64,000 nucleotides of DNA from Priestia aryabhattai (GCF_023715685.1 NZ_JAMBOQ010000001.1:806001-870000); one strand, 5' to 3'. Counted from the first letter of the stretch, positions 27,823 to 38,469 are shown. Program-made: numbers and translations. Notes: generated by a model from the sequence alone, not told the origin.

Positions 27823-28117
27823 GGTTTTCTATTCCTAAAAATAGTATCACATTCTTTTTTCAGCTTCCACAACATATATTAGAATATTTAATAATATAAA
27901 TGTATTTTTAAAAATGCTTTTAAATAAGGAATTTAATACTTTTTTGTGTATATTTAATTATTTTTTGATTTTTCCATATAATTTCATTGACGAAATTATT
28001 GTTTTTCTACTAAAATAAAAATACATTATATTTATTCCAGTACTTATATTCTGATTTTTTGATCAATTCAAATAAAAGGATTAGATAGTATGAGAAAATT
28101 TTTAGGGGGACTTCATT
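27823..28117 (+). promoter_or_regulatory. AT-rich upstream region of the peptide transporter with candidate promoter and operator
   Basis: A 295-bp non-coding stretch. TTGATC (28059-28064), 17-bp spacer and TAGATA (28082-28087) form a plausible sigma-A promoter. An inverted repeat ATAATTTC-N6-GAAATTAT (27978-27999) lies about 60 bp before it and may be an operator. No ORF or RNA gene is evident. Confidence 0.45.
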
Positions 28118-29449
28118 ATGCAAGCAGCTGTACCACACGAAAATCAGCAGCCAAATGAGTCTAGGAAAAAACATCCTCCTGGACTGTACTTATTATTCGC
28201 TACTGAGGCATGGGAAAGATTTAGTTATTATGGAATGAGAGCCATTTTGGTTCTTTATTTAACTGCTACCGCTGCTCAAGGTGGGCTCGGTGTAGATAAA
28301 GCAACTGCACTGAGCTTATATGGAACATTCACTAGTGCTGTCTATATTACACCGATGATTGGCGGATATTTAACAGACCGCTTCCTCGGAAGAAGGCTAG
28401 CCATCACTATCGGTGGTATAATTATGGCACTTGGGAATTTTTCAATCTTTATTCATCAAAGCGTAGCCGCTTTGTATATCGGACTTGCTTTATTAATTAT
28501 CGGAAACGGATTTTTCAAACCGAATATCTCCACTTTAGTCGGAGATCTGTATGAAGAAAATGATCCTCGCCGTGACGGTGCTTTTACCATTTTTTATATG
28601 GGTATTAACTTTGGCGCATTTTTTGCACCATTAGTTGTTGGATTAATGAGTTACAAATACGGATTTTTAACAGCAGCTATTGGAATGGTTGTTGGACAAA
28701 TTTTATTTAACTTACTAGCTAATCGCTATTTAGGTGATATTGGGAAAGAGCCTACAGGAAAAGTTCACGCAGCAGCATCTCAAACATCAACTGCTCCGCT
28801 GACAGCACGAGAAAAGAAAAGAACGGTTGCTATCGTTATTTTAGCCTTCGTTGTTATTGCTTTCTGGACAGCTTTTGAACAGGCTGGAAGTTCTTTAACA
28901 CTATATGCTCAAGATCAAATTGATCGTCAAATAGGTAGCTTCACGGTTCCAACAGAGTGGTTCCAATCATTGAATCCACTGTTCATTATGATTTTAGCAC
29001 CAATTATGTCACTAGTTTGGTACAAGCTAGGAAATTCAAAACGCGGTGATTTTAAAACACCAACAAAAATGGGCATGGGACTTGTAACAGTTGGATTAGG
29101 ATTCTTACTTTTAATTCCAGCCGTTATGTATACTGGTAATGACCCAGCTTTAAAAGTAAATATCCTGTTTATGATTTTTACTTACTTCCTGCACACGCTA
29201 GCTGAGCTTATGATTTCGCCAGTAGGATTGTCCATGGTAAGTAGACTGGCTCCATTAAAGCTTGCTTCTCTTTTAATGGGCGTATGGATGGCAAGCTCTG
29301 CTGTTGCTAATAAACTAGCTGGTGTTCTTGCATCTTACACACAGTCACTAGGTTATTTTGACATTTTCAGCTTAATCGGAGCTGTGACAATTGTACTTGG
29401 AATTGTTGTTCTGTTCCTTTCAAAACCAATTGCTAAATTAATGGATTAA
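28118..29449 (+). CDS. POT/PTR family proton-coupled di-/tripeptide transporter
   Basis: Major facilitator peptide importer of 443 residues with about 12 hydrophobic segments. POT signatures: WERFSYYGMRAILVLYL (ExxER-like region, residues 30-50), GGYLTDRFLGRRLAI loop and GNGFFKPNISTLVGDLY near 125, followed by FYMGINFGAFFAPLVVG. The C-terminal half has WTAFEQAGSSLTLYA and LAELMISPVGLSMVSRLAP. It lies alone between terminators. It is not part of the B. subtilis gene order here, so it is an insertion relative to that genome. Confidence 0.9.
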   Translation: MQAAVPHENQQPNESRKKHPPGLYLLFATEAWERFSYYGMRAILVLYLTATAAQGGLGVDKATALSLYGTFTSAVYITPMIGGYLTDRFLGRRLAITIGGIIMALGNFSIFIHQSVAALYIGLALLIIGNGFFKPNISTLVGDLYEENDPRRDGAFTIFYMGINFGAFFAPLVVGLMSYKYGFLTAAIGMVVGQILFNLLANRYLGDIGKEPTGKVHAAASQTSTAPLTAREKKRTVAIVILAFVVIAFWTAFEQAGSSLTLYAQDQIDRQIGSFTVPTEWFQSLNPLFIMILAPIMSLVWYKLGNSKRGDFKTPTKMGMGLVTVGLGFLLLIPAVMYTGNDPALKVNILFMIFTYFLHTLAELMISPVGLSMVSRLAPLKLASLLMGVWMASSAVANKLAGVLASYTQSLGYFDIFSLIGAVTIVLGIVVLFLSKPIAKLMD

Positions 29450-29480
29450 AAAAAGCAGCCTTTTCTGAAGGCTGCTTTTT
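29450..29480 (+). terminator. Terminator of the peptide transporter gene
   Basis: 13-bp perfect stem AAAAAGCAGCCTT (29450-29462) with its complement (29468-29480), 5-nt loop and T tract, right at the stop codon. Confidence 0.88.
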
Positions 29481-29527
29481 GTTTGATATAAACATACACT
29501 TCAAATTTTTTAACGTTCAGGAAAAGT

Positions 29528-29561
29528 AAAAAGACCAATGAATCCTTAAAATTCATCGGCC
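29528..29561 (-). terminator. Likely terminator of spo0A
   Basis: On the minus strand an 11-bp stem with two G-U pairs (plus-strand arms GACCAATGAAT 29533-29543 and ATTCATCGGCC 29551-29561), followed by TTTTT. It is about 130 bp past the spo0A stop. Confidence 0.65.
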
Positions 29562-29692
29562 CTGCGGTAAAAAGTTTATTGGTTTTCAGTTTGATATCTA
29601 GTGTAATTTTCAAAAGTTTATCGGCATGTACTCTGTATTACAAAAGGTATAAACTCACTCAAAACCCCGTAATTCCAGCAGTCCTATCCCTT

Positions 29693-30481
29693 TCAACTCG
29701 CTTTATGTTCAAGGCGTAATTTATCCGCAACCATGGCGATAAATTCACTATTTGTCGGCTTCGCTTTTGACATGCTGACAGTATATCCGAATAATGAAGA
29801 AATGGAATCAATATTTCCTCGGCTCCACGCAACTTCAATTGCATGACGAATGGCGCGCTCAACGCGGCTTGCCGTTGTATTATATTTTTTTGCAATGTCA
29901 GGATACAGCACTTTTGTAATCGATCCAAGCAGCTCAATATCCTTATATACCATTGAAATGGCTTCTCTCAAATATAAGTAGCCTTTGATATGAGCAGGTA
30001 CACCAATTTCGTGAATGATGCTCGTAATGCTGGCATCTAAATTTGCTGGTTTACTGTCGCGATGCGAACGCATGGAAGAAGATGAACGTTGCATAAATGA
30101 AGATGTTTGTCCGCTAACTTGACGAATATGATTCACTAAGTTTTCCATATCAAACGGCTTTAGAATAAAATAAGCAGCTCCTAAATCCACCGCTTTTTTC
30201 GTCACGTCTTCTTGTCCAAATGCTGTTAGCATAATGACATTTGGATAATTTTCTTTTTTCATTTCTTTCAACTGACCTAAAACTGCTAATCCATCTAGAT
30301 GCGGCATAATAATATCTAATACAAGAACATCCGGATCTTTATCTTTTAAAATGGATAAACACTCTTGTCCATTGTAAGCTACTCCGATTACTTCCATGTC
30401 TTCTTGCTCTGAAATATAATCTTCAAGCAAACCAATTAGTTCCCGATTATCATCAACCAAGCATACTTTAATTTTTTTCAA
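29693..30481 (-). CDS. spo0A: Sporulation master regulator Spo0A
   Basis: Response regulator of 262 residues that controls entry into sporulation. The receiver domain has LVDDNREL (acidic pocket) and the phosphoacceptor Asp in [13 protein letters not shown] near residue 55, with LTAFGQE and the conserved Lys in ILKPFDM. After a hinge, the DNA-binding domain (about residues 145-262) contains the sigma-A contact helix and recognition region [21 protein letters not shown]. Start ATG after GAGGAGG. It sits downstream of spoIVB with an intergenic sigma-H-type promoter carrying a 0A box. Confidence 0.98.
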   Translation of the reverse strand: MKKIKVCLVDDNRELIGLLEDYISEQEDMEVIGVAYNGQECLSILKDKDPDVLVLDIIMPHLDGLAVLGQLKEMKKENYPNVIMLTAFGQEDVTKKAVDLGAAYFILKPFDMENLVNHIRQVSGQTSSFMQRSSSSMRSHRDSKPANLDASITSIIHEIGVPAHIKGYLYLREAISMVYKDIELLGSITKVLYPDIAKKYNTTASRVERAIRHAIEVAWSRGNIDSISSLFGYTVSMSKAKPTNSEFIAMVADKLRLEHKAS

Positions 30482-30552
30482 TGCAGCTTCCTCCTCAGTC
30501 CTTTATGTTATACGTCGTTTCCTACGTGTCTCTATTCTTTATTCTAAAGGAC

Positions 30553-30579
30553 AAATTCGACAATGCAACATTATTTCCT
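30553..30579 (-). promoter_or_regulatory. Sigma-H-type spo0A promoter with overlapping 0A box
   Basis: On the minus strand AGGAAAT (30573-30579), a 14-bp spacer and GAATTT (30553-30558) fit the sigma-H pattern. A perfect 0A box TGTCGAA (30556-30562) overlaps the -10. This agrees with known autoregulation of spo0A through a sigma-H promoter. Confidence 0.65.
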
Positions 30580-30684
30580 TTATTTTTTTAGAAAAAAGTC
30601 TTTTAAATGGAATTTATTCGATTTTCTCTTATTTTCTTTGTTTTTCGACGTTTTTCTCTTACATTTACGACAATAATTTTTATC

Positions 30685-30724
30685 AAAAAAAGCGAACTAA
30701 TGACAACATTAGCTCGCTTTTTTT
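30685..30724 (-). terminator. Terminator of spoIVB
   Basis: Long hairpin, arms 30685-30702 and 30707-30724, 18 bp with one mismatch and a 4-nt loop, ending in T on the minus strand. It overlaps the spoIVB stop. Confidence 0.85.
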
Positions 30725-31989
30725 CGATTATTTTTATAAATATCAATTCCTGCTTCGTTAAGCATCCATTCAATGTGGACACCGTAACCCGAGGTAGGAT
30801 CATTTACAAAAACATGTGTAACCGCTCCAATAACTTTCCCGTTTTGAATAATCGGACTTCCGCTCATTCCTTGAACAATTCCACCCGTTTTCTTTAGCAA
30901 TTTAGGATCTGTAATTTTAATAACCATTCCTTTAGTAGCTGGAAACTTTTGAGGTATAGTACTCATGATTTCAATATCAAATTCTTCTACTTGATCATCA
31001 TCTACCACCGTTAGAATTTTAGCTGGTCCTTCTTTTACTTGATGAGATAGGGCAATTGGCATTGCTTTATCCATTATTCCGTTTTCCATTGTTGAAGACA
31101 ATTTTCCAAAAATACCAAAAGGACTATTTCGTGTAATATTTCCAATGATTTGTCTATCTTCAGAAAACCTTGCTAGCTTTTCTCCGGGAACGCCGTTAGA
31201 ACCTTTCTCAATAGATGTAACGGTCGAACGGACAATTTGGCCATCTTCTACTACGATTGGCTTTTTTGTATCCATATCCGAAATAACATGGCCTAAAGCC
31301 CCGTATTTTTTAGATTTTGGATCATAAAAAGTCATTGTGCCAATTCCTGCAGCTGAATCACGGATGTATAAACCGATTCTGTAAGCATAATCTTGTTTAT
31401 CTTTTAACGGATATAGCTTAGTGTCAAACTGCTTTTTTTCTCTTAAAATATGCAGATTTAGTGGTTCACCCGTTTTCCCTGCCTGCTGAATAAACGGTGT
31501 AATATCACTCATTTTTTCAATCGTTTTACCATTAATCTTCGTTATCATATCTCCAACTTGAATACCCGCAATTTCACCAGGAGATTTTTTACCTTTTGCC
31601 GTATCTACTTGATGATAGCCTACAACAAGAACACCTTTTGAATTTAATTTCACACCGATTGATTGTCCACCTGGAATGACTTTAAAATCTGATAATACCT
31701 GCACGTCTACACGCTTTACAGGAATGCCGGCCAAATGAAGCATCAATTCTTCTTTGCCTACTTGCTTGCCTGCTACGGTCAGCTTCGCCTTGTTACTTGT
31801 TACATCGTAAACAGGTGATGAAGCTTCTACGCTAAGCGGTAATGTCGTATTAATTTTTTCTTTTTGCTGTTCAAATAAGACGATTTGTTTTGGAATGTGT
31901 ATATATTGTTGCACAACTGGAATAAATCCTACAAAAATGAACGAAACAAGGAGAATCGCACCAATTATATGTCTGTATCGATTTTGCAT
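30709..31989 (-). CDS. spoIVB: SpoIVB serine peptidase (sigma-K checkpoint)
   Basis: Forespore-secreted serine peptidase of 426 residues that signals across the outer forespore membrane to activate pro-sigma-K processing. An N-terminal membrane segment ([19 protein letters not shown]) is followed by a PDZ domain (about residues 100-200, with [12 protein letters not shown] and [12 protein letters not shown]) and a C-terminal SpoIVB peptidase domain. The catalytic Ser is in [16 protein letters not shown] near residue 375, and the His in GALGHVISD. It is transcribed alone between two strong terminators, as in B. subtilis. Confidence 0.96.
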   Translation of the reverse strand: MQNRYRHIIGAILLVSFIFVGFIPVVQQYIHIPKQIVLFEQQKEKINTTLPLSVEASSPVYDVTSNKAKLTVAGKQVGKEELMLHLAGIPVKRVDVQVLSDFKVIPGGQSIGVKLNSKGVLVVGYHQVDTAKGKKSPGEIAGIQVGDMITKINGKTIEKMSDITPFIQQAGKTGEPLNLHILREKKQFDTKLYPLKDKQDYAYRIGLYIRDSAAGIGTMTFYDPKSKKYGALGHVISDMDTKKPIVVEDGQIVRSTVTSIEKGSNGVPGEKLARFSEDRQIIGNITRNSPFGIFGKLSSTMENGIMDKAMPIALSHQVKEGPAKILTVVDDDQVEEFDIEIMSTIPQKFPATKGMVIKITDPKLLKKTGGIVQGMSGSPIIQNGKVIGAVTHVFVNDPTSGYGVHIEWMLNEAGIDIYKNNRKKAS

Positions 31990-32124
31990 GTTTTCACTCT
32001 CCTCGCTTCCTCGCCTAAATGGCTACACATTTAATTTAGCCTTCTTAGAGCGCATTTATAACAGAAGTTCAGAGAAAAATGAAAAGAAGTGCAAGGAAAC
32101 ATTTTCAGTTCTTCAATTTTGTAT

Positions 32125-32173
32125 AAAAAAACACCTTTAACACATACTTTCACGTGTTAAAAGGTGTTTTTTT
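32125..32173 (-). terminator. Terminator of recN
   Basis: Long A/T-flanked hairpin with arms 32125-32143 and 32154-32173 (AACACC...GGTGTT core), ending in T on the minus strand and abutting the recN stop. Confidence 0.85.
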
Positions 32174-33899
32174 AAATGGTGTGCTTCATCTTATCCGCTA
32201 AATCTAAAAGCTCTTTGGCATGTTCCTTCGTTAAGCTTGTAATTTCAGCTCCTGCAATCATTCGACCAATTTCTTTGACTTTTTCATCAAGAGTTAATGG
32301 AAGAACAGACGTCGTTGTACGATCACCTTTTATCTCCTTGGCAATAAAGAGATGAGTATCTGCCATAGCTGCTACCTGCGGCAGATGAGATATACAGAGA
32401 ACTTGTGAATCAACGGAAATGGCATGGATTTTTTCCCCGATTGATTGAGCTACTCTTCCGCTTACGCCCGTATCAACTTCATCAAAGATAATAGACGTCA
32501 CACCTTGATGCTTAGAAAAAATGCTCTTTAACGCCAGCATGATTCTTGAAAGTTCTCCGCCTGAAGCTACTTTTGCAAGAGGCTTTAACGGTTCACCAGG
32601 ATTAGTAGAAATATAAAACTCTACGTTGTCAATTCCATCTTTGGAGAATTTTATTCTTTCTCCATTTACTTCAACATCATTTTTGCCTGCATTTACTACA
32701 GAGAATTTAATTTGAAATACGGTCTTAGCCATATACAGTTCTTGAAGCTCATGATGGATGCTGTCTGTTAACTCTTGAGCAAGTTTTTTTCGAATAGCTG
32801 AAACGTTGTTAGCTTCTACTAATAAATCCTGTGCTACACTGTTTAACTGTTCTTTAATCTTGCTCACGTGCGTATCGCGATTTTCAATACGATCAATTTC
32901 ATCTTCAATTTGCGCTGCATATTCTAGAATTTCGTCTACACTTTGACCGTATTTACGCTTTAAGTGATTAATTTCATTTAAACGCGCTTCAATAAAGTCT
33001 AGGCGTTTAGGATCAAATTCTAATAAATCAAGCTGCTGACGAATTTTATAAGACGCGTCTTCTAACTGATAGAAGCTCGATGAAATCATTTCAGAAATGT
33101 CGGCATAGTTTTTTTCTAGTGAAGAAATATCCTCCGTATGATTCATTGCTACGCCTACCCAATCTAAACCTTGATGTTCACCGTGCAGCGCATTGTACGC
33201 ATCGTTTAGTGACGTATAGATCTTTTCAAAGTTGGAAATCTTCAAACGCTCTTCATTTAGTTCCTCGTCTTCATTCAGCTGCAAATTTGCCGCTTTGATT
33301 TCATCTAATTGAAATTGAATGAGGTCTAGGCGATGTGCCATCTGCTGTTCATTTTCAGTTAATTGATCTAACTGTTTTTTTAACGATGTATATCTAGAAA
33401 ATACCTCTCGATACTCCGTCAAAGCCTCTTCTACTTTTTCACCTCCATATTGATCAAGAAGAGTTAAGTGACGATCTTGATTCATTAAATCTTGGTGTTC
33501 ATGCTGTCCATGTATATCAATTAACGTCTGTCCAACTTCACGTAGGATAGCTAACGTTACGAGCTTACCATTGATCCGGCAAATACTTTTCCCATTTGTG
33601 GTAATATCTCGGCGAAGCACAATCATTCCATCTTCCACTTCCAAACCGACTTGTTTGGCTTTTTCATGACTTGGATGTTGTTCTTCATCAAATAAGAAAA
33701 GCCCTTCAATTTCAGCTCTGTCTGTTCCGTGGCGAACAAACTCCGAAGAGCCTCTTCCACCTACTAACAATGAAATGGCATCAATAATAATTGATTTTCC
33801 CGCTCCTGTTTCGCCTGTTAATACCGTTAAGCCTTTTTCAAATGAAACAGAAAGTTCATCAATAATCGCAAAATTTTTAATGGATAATTCAGCTAACAA
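32172..33899 (-). CDS. recN: DNA repair protein RecN
   Basis: SMC-like ATPase of 575 residues that acts early at double-strand breaks. Walker A GETGAGKSIIID near residue 30; a central coiled coil of about 170-340 rich in Glu, Lys and Leu; ABC signature VASGGELSRIMLALK near 430 and Walker B IIFDEVDTGVSGRVA. N- and C-terminal halves form the ATPase head. It is 16 bp downstream of argR in the yqxC-argR-recN order conserved in Bacillus. Confidence 0.97.
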   Translation of the reverse strand: MLAELSIKNFAIIDELSVSFEKGLTVLTGETGAGKSIIIDAISLLVGGRGSSEFVRHGTDRAEIEGLFLFDEEQHPSHEKAKQVGLEVEDGMIVLRRDITTNGKSICRINGKLVTLAILREVGQTLIDIHGQHEHQDLMNQDRHLTLLDQYGGEKVEEALTEYREVFSRYTSLKKQLDQLTENEQQMAHRLDLIQFQLDEIKAANLQLNEDEELNEERLKISNFEKIYTSLNDAYNALHGEHQGLDWVGVAMNHTEDISSLEKNYADISEMISSSFYQLEDASYKIRQQLDLLEFDPKRLDFIEARLNEINHLKRKYGQSVDEILEYAAQIEDEIDRIENRDTHVSKIKEQLNSVAQDLLVEANNVSAIRKKLAQELTDSIHHELQELYMAKTVFQIKFSVVNAGKNDVEVNGERIKFSKDGIDNVEFYISTNPGEPLKPLAKVASGGELSRIMLALKSIFSKHQGVTSIIFDEVDTGVSGRVAQSIGEKIHAISVDSQVLCISHLPQVAAMADTHLFIAKEIKGDRTTTSVLPLTLDEKVKEIGRMIAGAEITSLTKEHAKELLDLADKMKHTI

Positions 33900-33915
33900 C
33901 CTGCTTCACTCACCT

Positions 33916-34365
33916 TTATAACATTTCTAAGAATCGGTCTGATATAATTTGCGTATCTTCAGGAGTACGGCAAATAATCAAACATGTATCGTCTCCACAA
34001 ATTGTTCCTAATATTTCATCCCAGTCCAAATGATCAATTAATGCGCCAATCGCATTTGCATTTCCCGGTAATGTTTTCATCACCAACATATGCCCAGCTG
34101 AATCAATTTTCACAAACGCATCCATAAGAGAGCGCTTTAACTTTTGCAAAGGATTAAAACGTTGATCCGCAGGCAAACTGTATTTGTATCGACCGTCCAT
34201 CAAAGGTACTTTGACTAAGTGCAATTCTTTAATATCACGAGAGATTGTTGCCTGTGTTACATTAAAACCTTGGTTTTTTAAAATATCTACCAATTCATCT
34301 TGTGTTTCAATATCATTATTCGTGATAATATCACGAATTTTAATATGTCTTTGCCCTTTATTCAT
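33916..34365 (-). CDS. argR: Arginine repressor ArgR/AhrC
   Basis: Arginine-responsive regulator of 149 residues, repressor of biosynthesis and activator of catabolism. The N-terminal winged helix (residues 1-70) has [14 protein letters not shown] and [19 protein letters not shown], the recognition region. The C-terminal hexamerisation and arginine-binding domain has [27 protein letters not shown], with the Gly-Asp-Asp arginine ligand motif. The arginine-type transporter in this window could be a target, but no clear ARG box was found there. Confidence 0.96.
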   Translation of the reverse strand: MNKGQRHIKIRDIITNNDIETQDELVDILKNQGFNVTQATISRDIKELHLVKVPLMDGRYKYSLPADQRFNPLQKLKRSLMDAFVKIDSAGHMLVMKTLPGNANAIGALIDHLDWDEILGTICGDDTCLIICRTPEDTQIISDRFLEML

Positions 34366-34491
34366 GTTGGCACCTCACATTAATATGTAATCTTCTTTTT
34401 ATTTTGTTGTTTATAAGTCTTTCACTAATTAAGTATCATAATGTGTTCAACTTGATTATGCACCTTTTGTATAAAGAGTCATAATCAAATC

Positions 34492-34521
34492 GCCAATGCT
34501 AAGTCTTTGCTTAACATTGGC
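34492..34521 (-). terminator. Hairpin between the TlyA-like gene and argR
   Basis: 12-bp stem with one mismatch (GCCAATGCTAAG / CTTAACATTGGC, 6-nt loop) starting 6 bp past the upstream stop codon. The minus-strand tail is only weakly T-rich, so it may be a partial terminator with read-through to argR-recN. Confidence 0.45.
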
Positions 34522-34526
34522 CATTA

Positions 34527-35354
34527 TTATTTTTTCTCTTTTAACGTCTTATGTGCTTCTTCGACCACTTCACGCACAGTAAGCGGAGCTTGATTTTCAC
34601 CAAGTTCACGCTCGCCTTTCCAGCGCAGATGAAGAAGAAATTCGATATTTCCATCTCCTCCTGTTATCGGTGAATACGACATGTTATATACATCGTATCC
34701 TTGACGAAGGGAGAAATCCACCATGCCTTGAAAGACCTCTTCATGCACTTTTGAGTCACGCACGATTCCTTTTTTTCCAACTTGTTCTCTTCCAGCCTCA
34801 AATTGTGGCTTGACAAGCGCAACAACATCGCTGTGTGGAACAAGAAGTGTTTTTAACACAGGGAGAATGAGTCTTAAGGAAATAAATGATACATCAATAG
34901 AAGCGAATTCAGGCAAGCCTCTTGATAAATCAGCTGGCGTCACATAACGGAAATTTGTTCGTTCCATTACTTCTACTCGTTCATCTTGACGAAGCTTCCA
35001 AGCTAGCTGATTATAGCCTACGTCTAGCGCATAGGACATCTTCGCTCCATTTTGAAGCGCACAATCGGTAAAGCCTCCAGTAGAAGAACCAATATCAATC
35101 ATAATTTTATCGGCTACATGGACATTAAATTCTTTAATCGCTTTTTCAAGCTTAAAGCCGCCTCTGCTGACATAGGGCATCACTGCACCTTTAATTGTCA
35201 GCGGCGTATCGCGTTCAATTTTCTCTCCCGGCTTATCCAAACGGACTTCATTTGCATAAACAAGTCCTGCCATAACTGTACGCTTTGCTTTTTCTCTTGT
35301 TTCAATCAAACCTCGTTCTACTAATAATACATCTACTCGTTCTTTTTTCGTCAC
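34527..35354 (-). CDS. yqxC: TlyA family rRNA 2'-O-methyltransferase / hemolysin-like (YqxC)
   Basis: Protein of 275 residues with an N-terminal S4 RNA-binding domain ([20 protein letters not shown], residues 5-65) and a FtsJ/RrmJ-like methyltransferase domain ([20 protein letters not shown] near 85 for SAM binding, [21 protein letters not shown]). TlyA proteins 2'-O-methylate rRNA. The hemolysin label in databases is historical. ATG overlaps the dxs stop codon by 4 nt, so translation is coupled to dxs. Confidence 0.92.
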   Translation of the reverse strand: MTKKERVDVLLVERGLIETREKAKRTVMAGLVYANEVRLDKPGEKIERDTPLTIKGAVMPYVSRGGFKLEKAIKEFNVHVADKIMIDIGSSTGGFTDCALQNGAKMSYALDVGYNQLAWKLRQDERVEVMERTNFRYVTPADLSRGLPEFASIDVSFISLRLILPVLKTLLVPHSDVVALVKPQFEAGREQVGKKGIVRDSKVHEEVFQGMVDFSLRQGYDVYNMSYSPITGGDGNIEFLLHLRWKGERELGENQAPLTVREVVEEAHKTLKEKK

Positions 35355-37252
35355 TTAACTTCAAGCCTCTTTTGTGTTGGTGTTACGAGTTTTTTAACTC
35401 GATTTATAATCTCTTCTTTGGTTAAGCCAATTTCTTCTAAAAGTTTTGTTACGCTGCCGTGCTCGATAAAACGATCTGGAATCCCCATACGTTCAACGCG
35501 CGTATCATAATAGCCGTGCTCTGATGCAAACTCTAACACTGCGCTTCCAAAACCGCCTTGAAGTACTGCTTCTTCTACTGTCATCACAGGCTTATTTGTT
35601 TGGAAGATCTCATGAAGCATTTTTTCATCCAGCGGTTTAATAAAACGAGCATTTACCACTTTTACGCTGATTCCTTGCTTCTCAAGTTCTTGTGCTGCAT
35701 CCATAGCCATTGAAATCGTTGTACCAAACGTTAAAATGGTTGTATCTGAACCTTCTTTTAATACGTCCCATGTACCAATCGGAATGTTTTTCAGTTCTGA
35801 ATCTAGTTCAACACCTAATCCGTTTCCTCTAGCATAGCGCATGGCAATCGGACCTTCTTCATAAGTCAAAGCAGTGTGAACCATGTGCTGGCCTTCATTC
35901 TCGTCCTTTGGCATCATAATAACAAGGTTAGGCAAATGACGTAAGAATGCAATATCAAACACGCCTTGATGCGTTTCACCATCAGCACCTACTAGCCCAG
36001 CGCGATCAATCCCAATAAATACATTTAGCTTCTGACGGCAAATATCATGAACCACTTGATCGTATGCACGCTGTAAAAATGTAGAATAAATAGCTAAAAA
36101 GGGCTTCATATTTTGAGTTGCAAGACCAGCTGCCATTGTTGTTGCATGCTGCTCTGCAATCCCAACATCAAACATGCGATGCGGAAACTCTTTTTGAAAT
36201 GCTTCAAGCTTTGAACCTACAGGCATTGCTGGCGTTACTGTTACGATACGCTCATCTTCCCTAGCCATCTTCAATACCGTATCGCTTACTAGTTTACTCC
36301 AAGCAATTGGAACATTTTTGTCTTTAATAAAATCACCGGACTCAATTTTGTAAGGGCCTGTACCATGCCATGCTCCGCTTTTATCGCTTTCCGCTGGCAA
36401 ATACCCTTTCCCTTTTTTGGTAATAACGTGAATCAGTACCGGTCCTTTTGTTTTCTTTGCATATTGTAACGTTTCCAATAAATCGTCATAGCTATGGCCA
36501 TCAACCGGGCCTAAATACGTAAAGCCAAGATCTTCAAAGAACATGCCTGACACGACCATGTACTTTAAGCCATCTTTTACACGTTCTGCCGTTGCCGCAA
36601 GCTTACCTCCTACTGCAGGTACTTTTTTCAGCAAGACTTCAAGCTCATCTTTTACCCAGTTGTATTTGCCCGCCGTGCGCAAACGTCCTAGAATGCTGTG
36701 CACAGCTCCCACGTTAGGAGCGATAGACATTTCATTATCATTTAAAATAACGGTCATATCCGTTTGTTCGTCCCCGATGTGGTTAAGCGCTTCAAGAGCC
36801 ATACCACCTGTTAAAGCTCCGTCACCAATGATAGGAACAATGTGAGCTTTTGTTTTTTGCAAATCTCTTGCAGCAGCCATTCCCATTGCGGCTGAAAGAG
36901 ATGTAGAACTATGTCCAGTTTCCCATACATCATGCTCACTTTCATCACGCTTTGGAAAACCGCATAACCCTTTATATTGACGGATCGTATCAAACTCTCC
37001 CGCTCGTCCTGTTAAAATTTTATGGACATACGACTGATGACCGACGTCCCATAAAAATTTATCTTTTGGGCTATCGAACACTTTATGGAGTGCAAGCGTT
37101 AACTCAACAACCCCCAAATTTGGTCCTATATGACCACCAGTTGCAGAAAGCTTTGTAATTAAAAAACGACGAATCTCTTCACTTAGTTCTTCTAATTGTG
37201 GTACTGACATTTTCTTTAAAAACTCAGGATTTTTTATCGTTGTAAGATCCAA
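35351..37252 (-). CDS. dxs: 1-deoxy-D-xylulose-5-phosphate synthase
   Basis: First enzyme of the MEP isoprenoid pathway, 633 residues, joining pyruvate and glyceraldehyde-3-phosphate with thiamine diphosphate. The cofactor motif runs from [18 protein letters not shown] near residue 150 to [13 protein letters not shown]. The transketolase half has [15 protein letters not shown] (catalytic Glu) and [16 protein letters not shown], and the C-terminal domain starts near [11 protein letters not shown]. It lies next to ispA but in a separate transcript, since a terminator and a 320-bp gap lie between. Confidence 0.97.
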   Translation of the reverse strand: MDLTTIKNPEFLKKMSVPQLEELSEEIRRFLITKLSATGGHIGPNLGVVELTLALHKVFDSPKDKFLWDVGHQSYVHKILTGRAGEFDTIRQYKGLCGFPKRDESEHDVWETGHSSTSLSAAMGMAAARDLQKTKAHIVPIIGDGALTGGMALEALNHIGDEQTDMTVILNDNEMSIAPNVGAVHSILGRLRTAGKYNWVKDELEVLLKKVPAVGGKLAATAERVKDGLKYMVVSGMFFEDLGFTYLGPVDGHSYDDLLETLQYAKKTKGPVLIHVITKKGKGYLPAESDKSGAWHGTGPYKIESGDFIKDKNVPIAWSKLVSDTVLKMAREDERIVTVTPAMPVGSKLEAFQKEFPHRMFDVGIAEQHATTMAAGLATQNMKPFLAIYSTFLQRAYDQVVHDICRQKLNVFIGIDRAGLVGADGETHQGVFDIAFLRHLPNLVIMMPKDENEGQHMVHTALTYEEGPIAMRYARGNGLGVELDSELKNIPIGTWDVLKEGSDTTILTFGTTISMAMDAAQELEKQGISVKVVNARFIKPLDEKMLHEIFQTNKPVMTVEEAVLQGGFGSAVLEFASEHGYYDTRVERMGIPDRFIEHGSVTKLLEEIGLTKEEIINRVKKLVTPTQKRLEVK

Positions 37253-37276
37253 GGTGGATCACTCACTTTCGTACTT

Positions 37277-37326
37277 GTTATAAAGTTACCTTAATACATT
37301 GTCTATTGTTTTATACGTATAGTCAA
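37277..37326 (-). promoter_or_regulatory. Candidate tandem sigma-A promoters of dxs
   Basis: On the minus strand TTGACT (37321-37326) with GACAAT (37298-37303), spacer 17, and TAGACA (37300-37305) with TATAAC (37277-37282), spacer 17. Either could serve dxs-yqxC. Part of the 320-bp gap between dxs and ispA. Confidence 0.35.
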
Positions 37327-37401
37327 TTTTTAGTATTTCCTTATTACTTACAATACCTTTGATATTCTATCAGTAAACCAGCGATATTCAAAGGAAAACA
37401 G

Positions 37402-37437
37402 TGAAAAAATAGCCGCTAACACAAATGTGATAACGGC
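37402..37437 (-). terminator. Likely terminator of the xseA-xseB-ispA transcript
   Basis: 12-bp stem with two mismatches (arms 37412-37423 and 37426-37437, GCCG...CGGC outer pairs), followed on the minus strand by TATTTTTTC. It is 135 bp past the ispA stop. I see no gene or RNA in 37438-37572. Confidence 0.6.
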
Positions 37438-37572
37438 CACCAAGATATTGTATATGTCTTTCAAACCTATGCACTACGCTTTTATACAGTAGTAAAATCA
37501 TTATAGCATAGCCCCTATTGGGACTCAATCTTATTTTACTGTATCACTCAAAAAACCTGACAGAAATCGTCA

Positions 37573-38469
37573 TTAACTATCACGTTTTGCTATATATAAA
37601 CAAATTTCTTCTAGTAATCCGTGCTTAATTTGAGCTTGACGTAAAGAGAGAAGTGCTTGTTCAACATGATACTGTAACTTTTCTTTGGCCGCTTCCATAC
37701 CTAATAAAGAAGGATATGTCGTTTTTTCATTTTCTGTATCACTGCCAATTGGCTTTCCTAATTTTTCTTCAGAACCTTCCACATCTAAGATATCATCTTG
37801 AATTTGAAACGCTAATCCTACATGTTTACTGAATTCTTCTAGTAGTTCTTGCTGTAGAGGAGTAGCTTTTGCAAGAATAGCTCCTGCTTTTACGCAAAAG
37901 CCTAGCAGCTTCCCAGTTTTGTGAAGATGAATATATTCAAGCTCGTCTAGCGTGAGCTGCTTTTTTTCGCCTTCCATATCCGCAACCTGTCCGCTAATCA
38001 TACCTTCTGTTCCGCTTGCTTTTACCAGTTCTGTAATGAGCTGAAGCTTCATATGTGATGTAATTTCAGGATGTGCTGCTTCGGAAATTAGCTGAAAGCT
38101 ATTTGTTAAAAGAGCATCCCCAGCTAATATAGCCGTCGCCTCGCCGTACACTTTGTGATTCGTCGGTTTTCCTCTTCTTAAGTCGTCATCATCCATACTA
38201 GGTAAATCATCGTGAATGAGAGAATATGTATGAATCATTTCCACTGCACAGGCTGTTTCTAATCCCATGCTCTCGTCTTTTCCAAACGCATGTAGCGTTG
38301 CGAATAACAGCACTGGGCGAAGTCGCTTTCCTCCTGCCGTAAGAGAGTAAAGCATGGATTCTTTTAAGTTAACGGGAGCGTGTAATGCTTTTACCACTTC
38401 AGGCAAGCGTCTTTCTACTCGATCTTTTGTAAAAGAAATATACTCTTTTAAATTCATTTCACTCACCAT
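37573..38469 (-). CDS. ispA: Farnesyl diphosphate synthase (polyprenyl synthetase)
   Basis: Trans-prenyltransferase of 298 residues condensing IPP with DMAPP and GPP. The first Asp-rich motif is in LIHDDLPSMDDDDLRRG near residue 88 and the second in FQIQDDILDVEG near 228. GGKRLRPVLLF precedes the first. The ATG shares its A with the xseB stop codon (TGATG), so it is translationally coupled. Product length (C15) is from context; geranylgeranyl synthases look similar. Confidence 0.94.
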   Translation of the reverse strand: MVSEMNLKEYISFTKDRVERRLPEVVKALHAPVNLKESMLYSLTAGGKRLRPVLLFATLHAFGKDESMGLETACAVEMIHTYSLIHDDLPSMDDDDLRRGKPTNHKVYGEATAILAGDALLTNSFQLISEAAHPEITSHMKLQLITELVKASGTEGMISGQVADMEGEKKQLTLDELEYIHLHKTGKLLGFCVKAGAILAKATPLQQELLEEFSKHVGLAFQIQDDILDVEGSEEKLGKPIGSDTENEKTTYPSLLGMEAAKEKLQYHVEQALLSLRQAQIKHGLLEEICLYIAKRDS

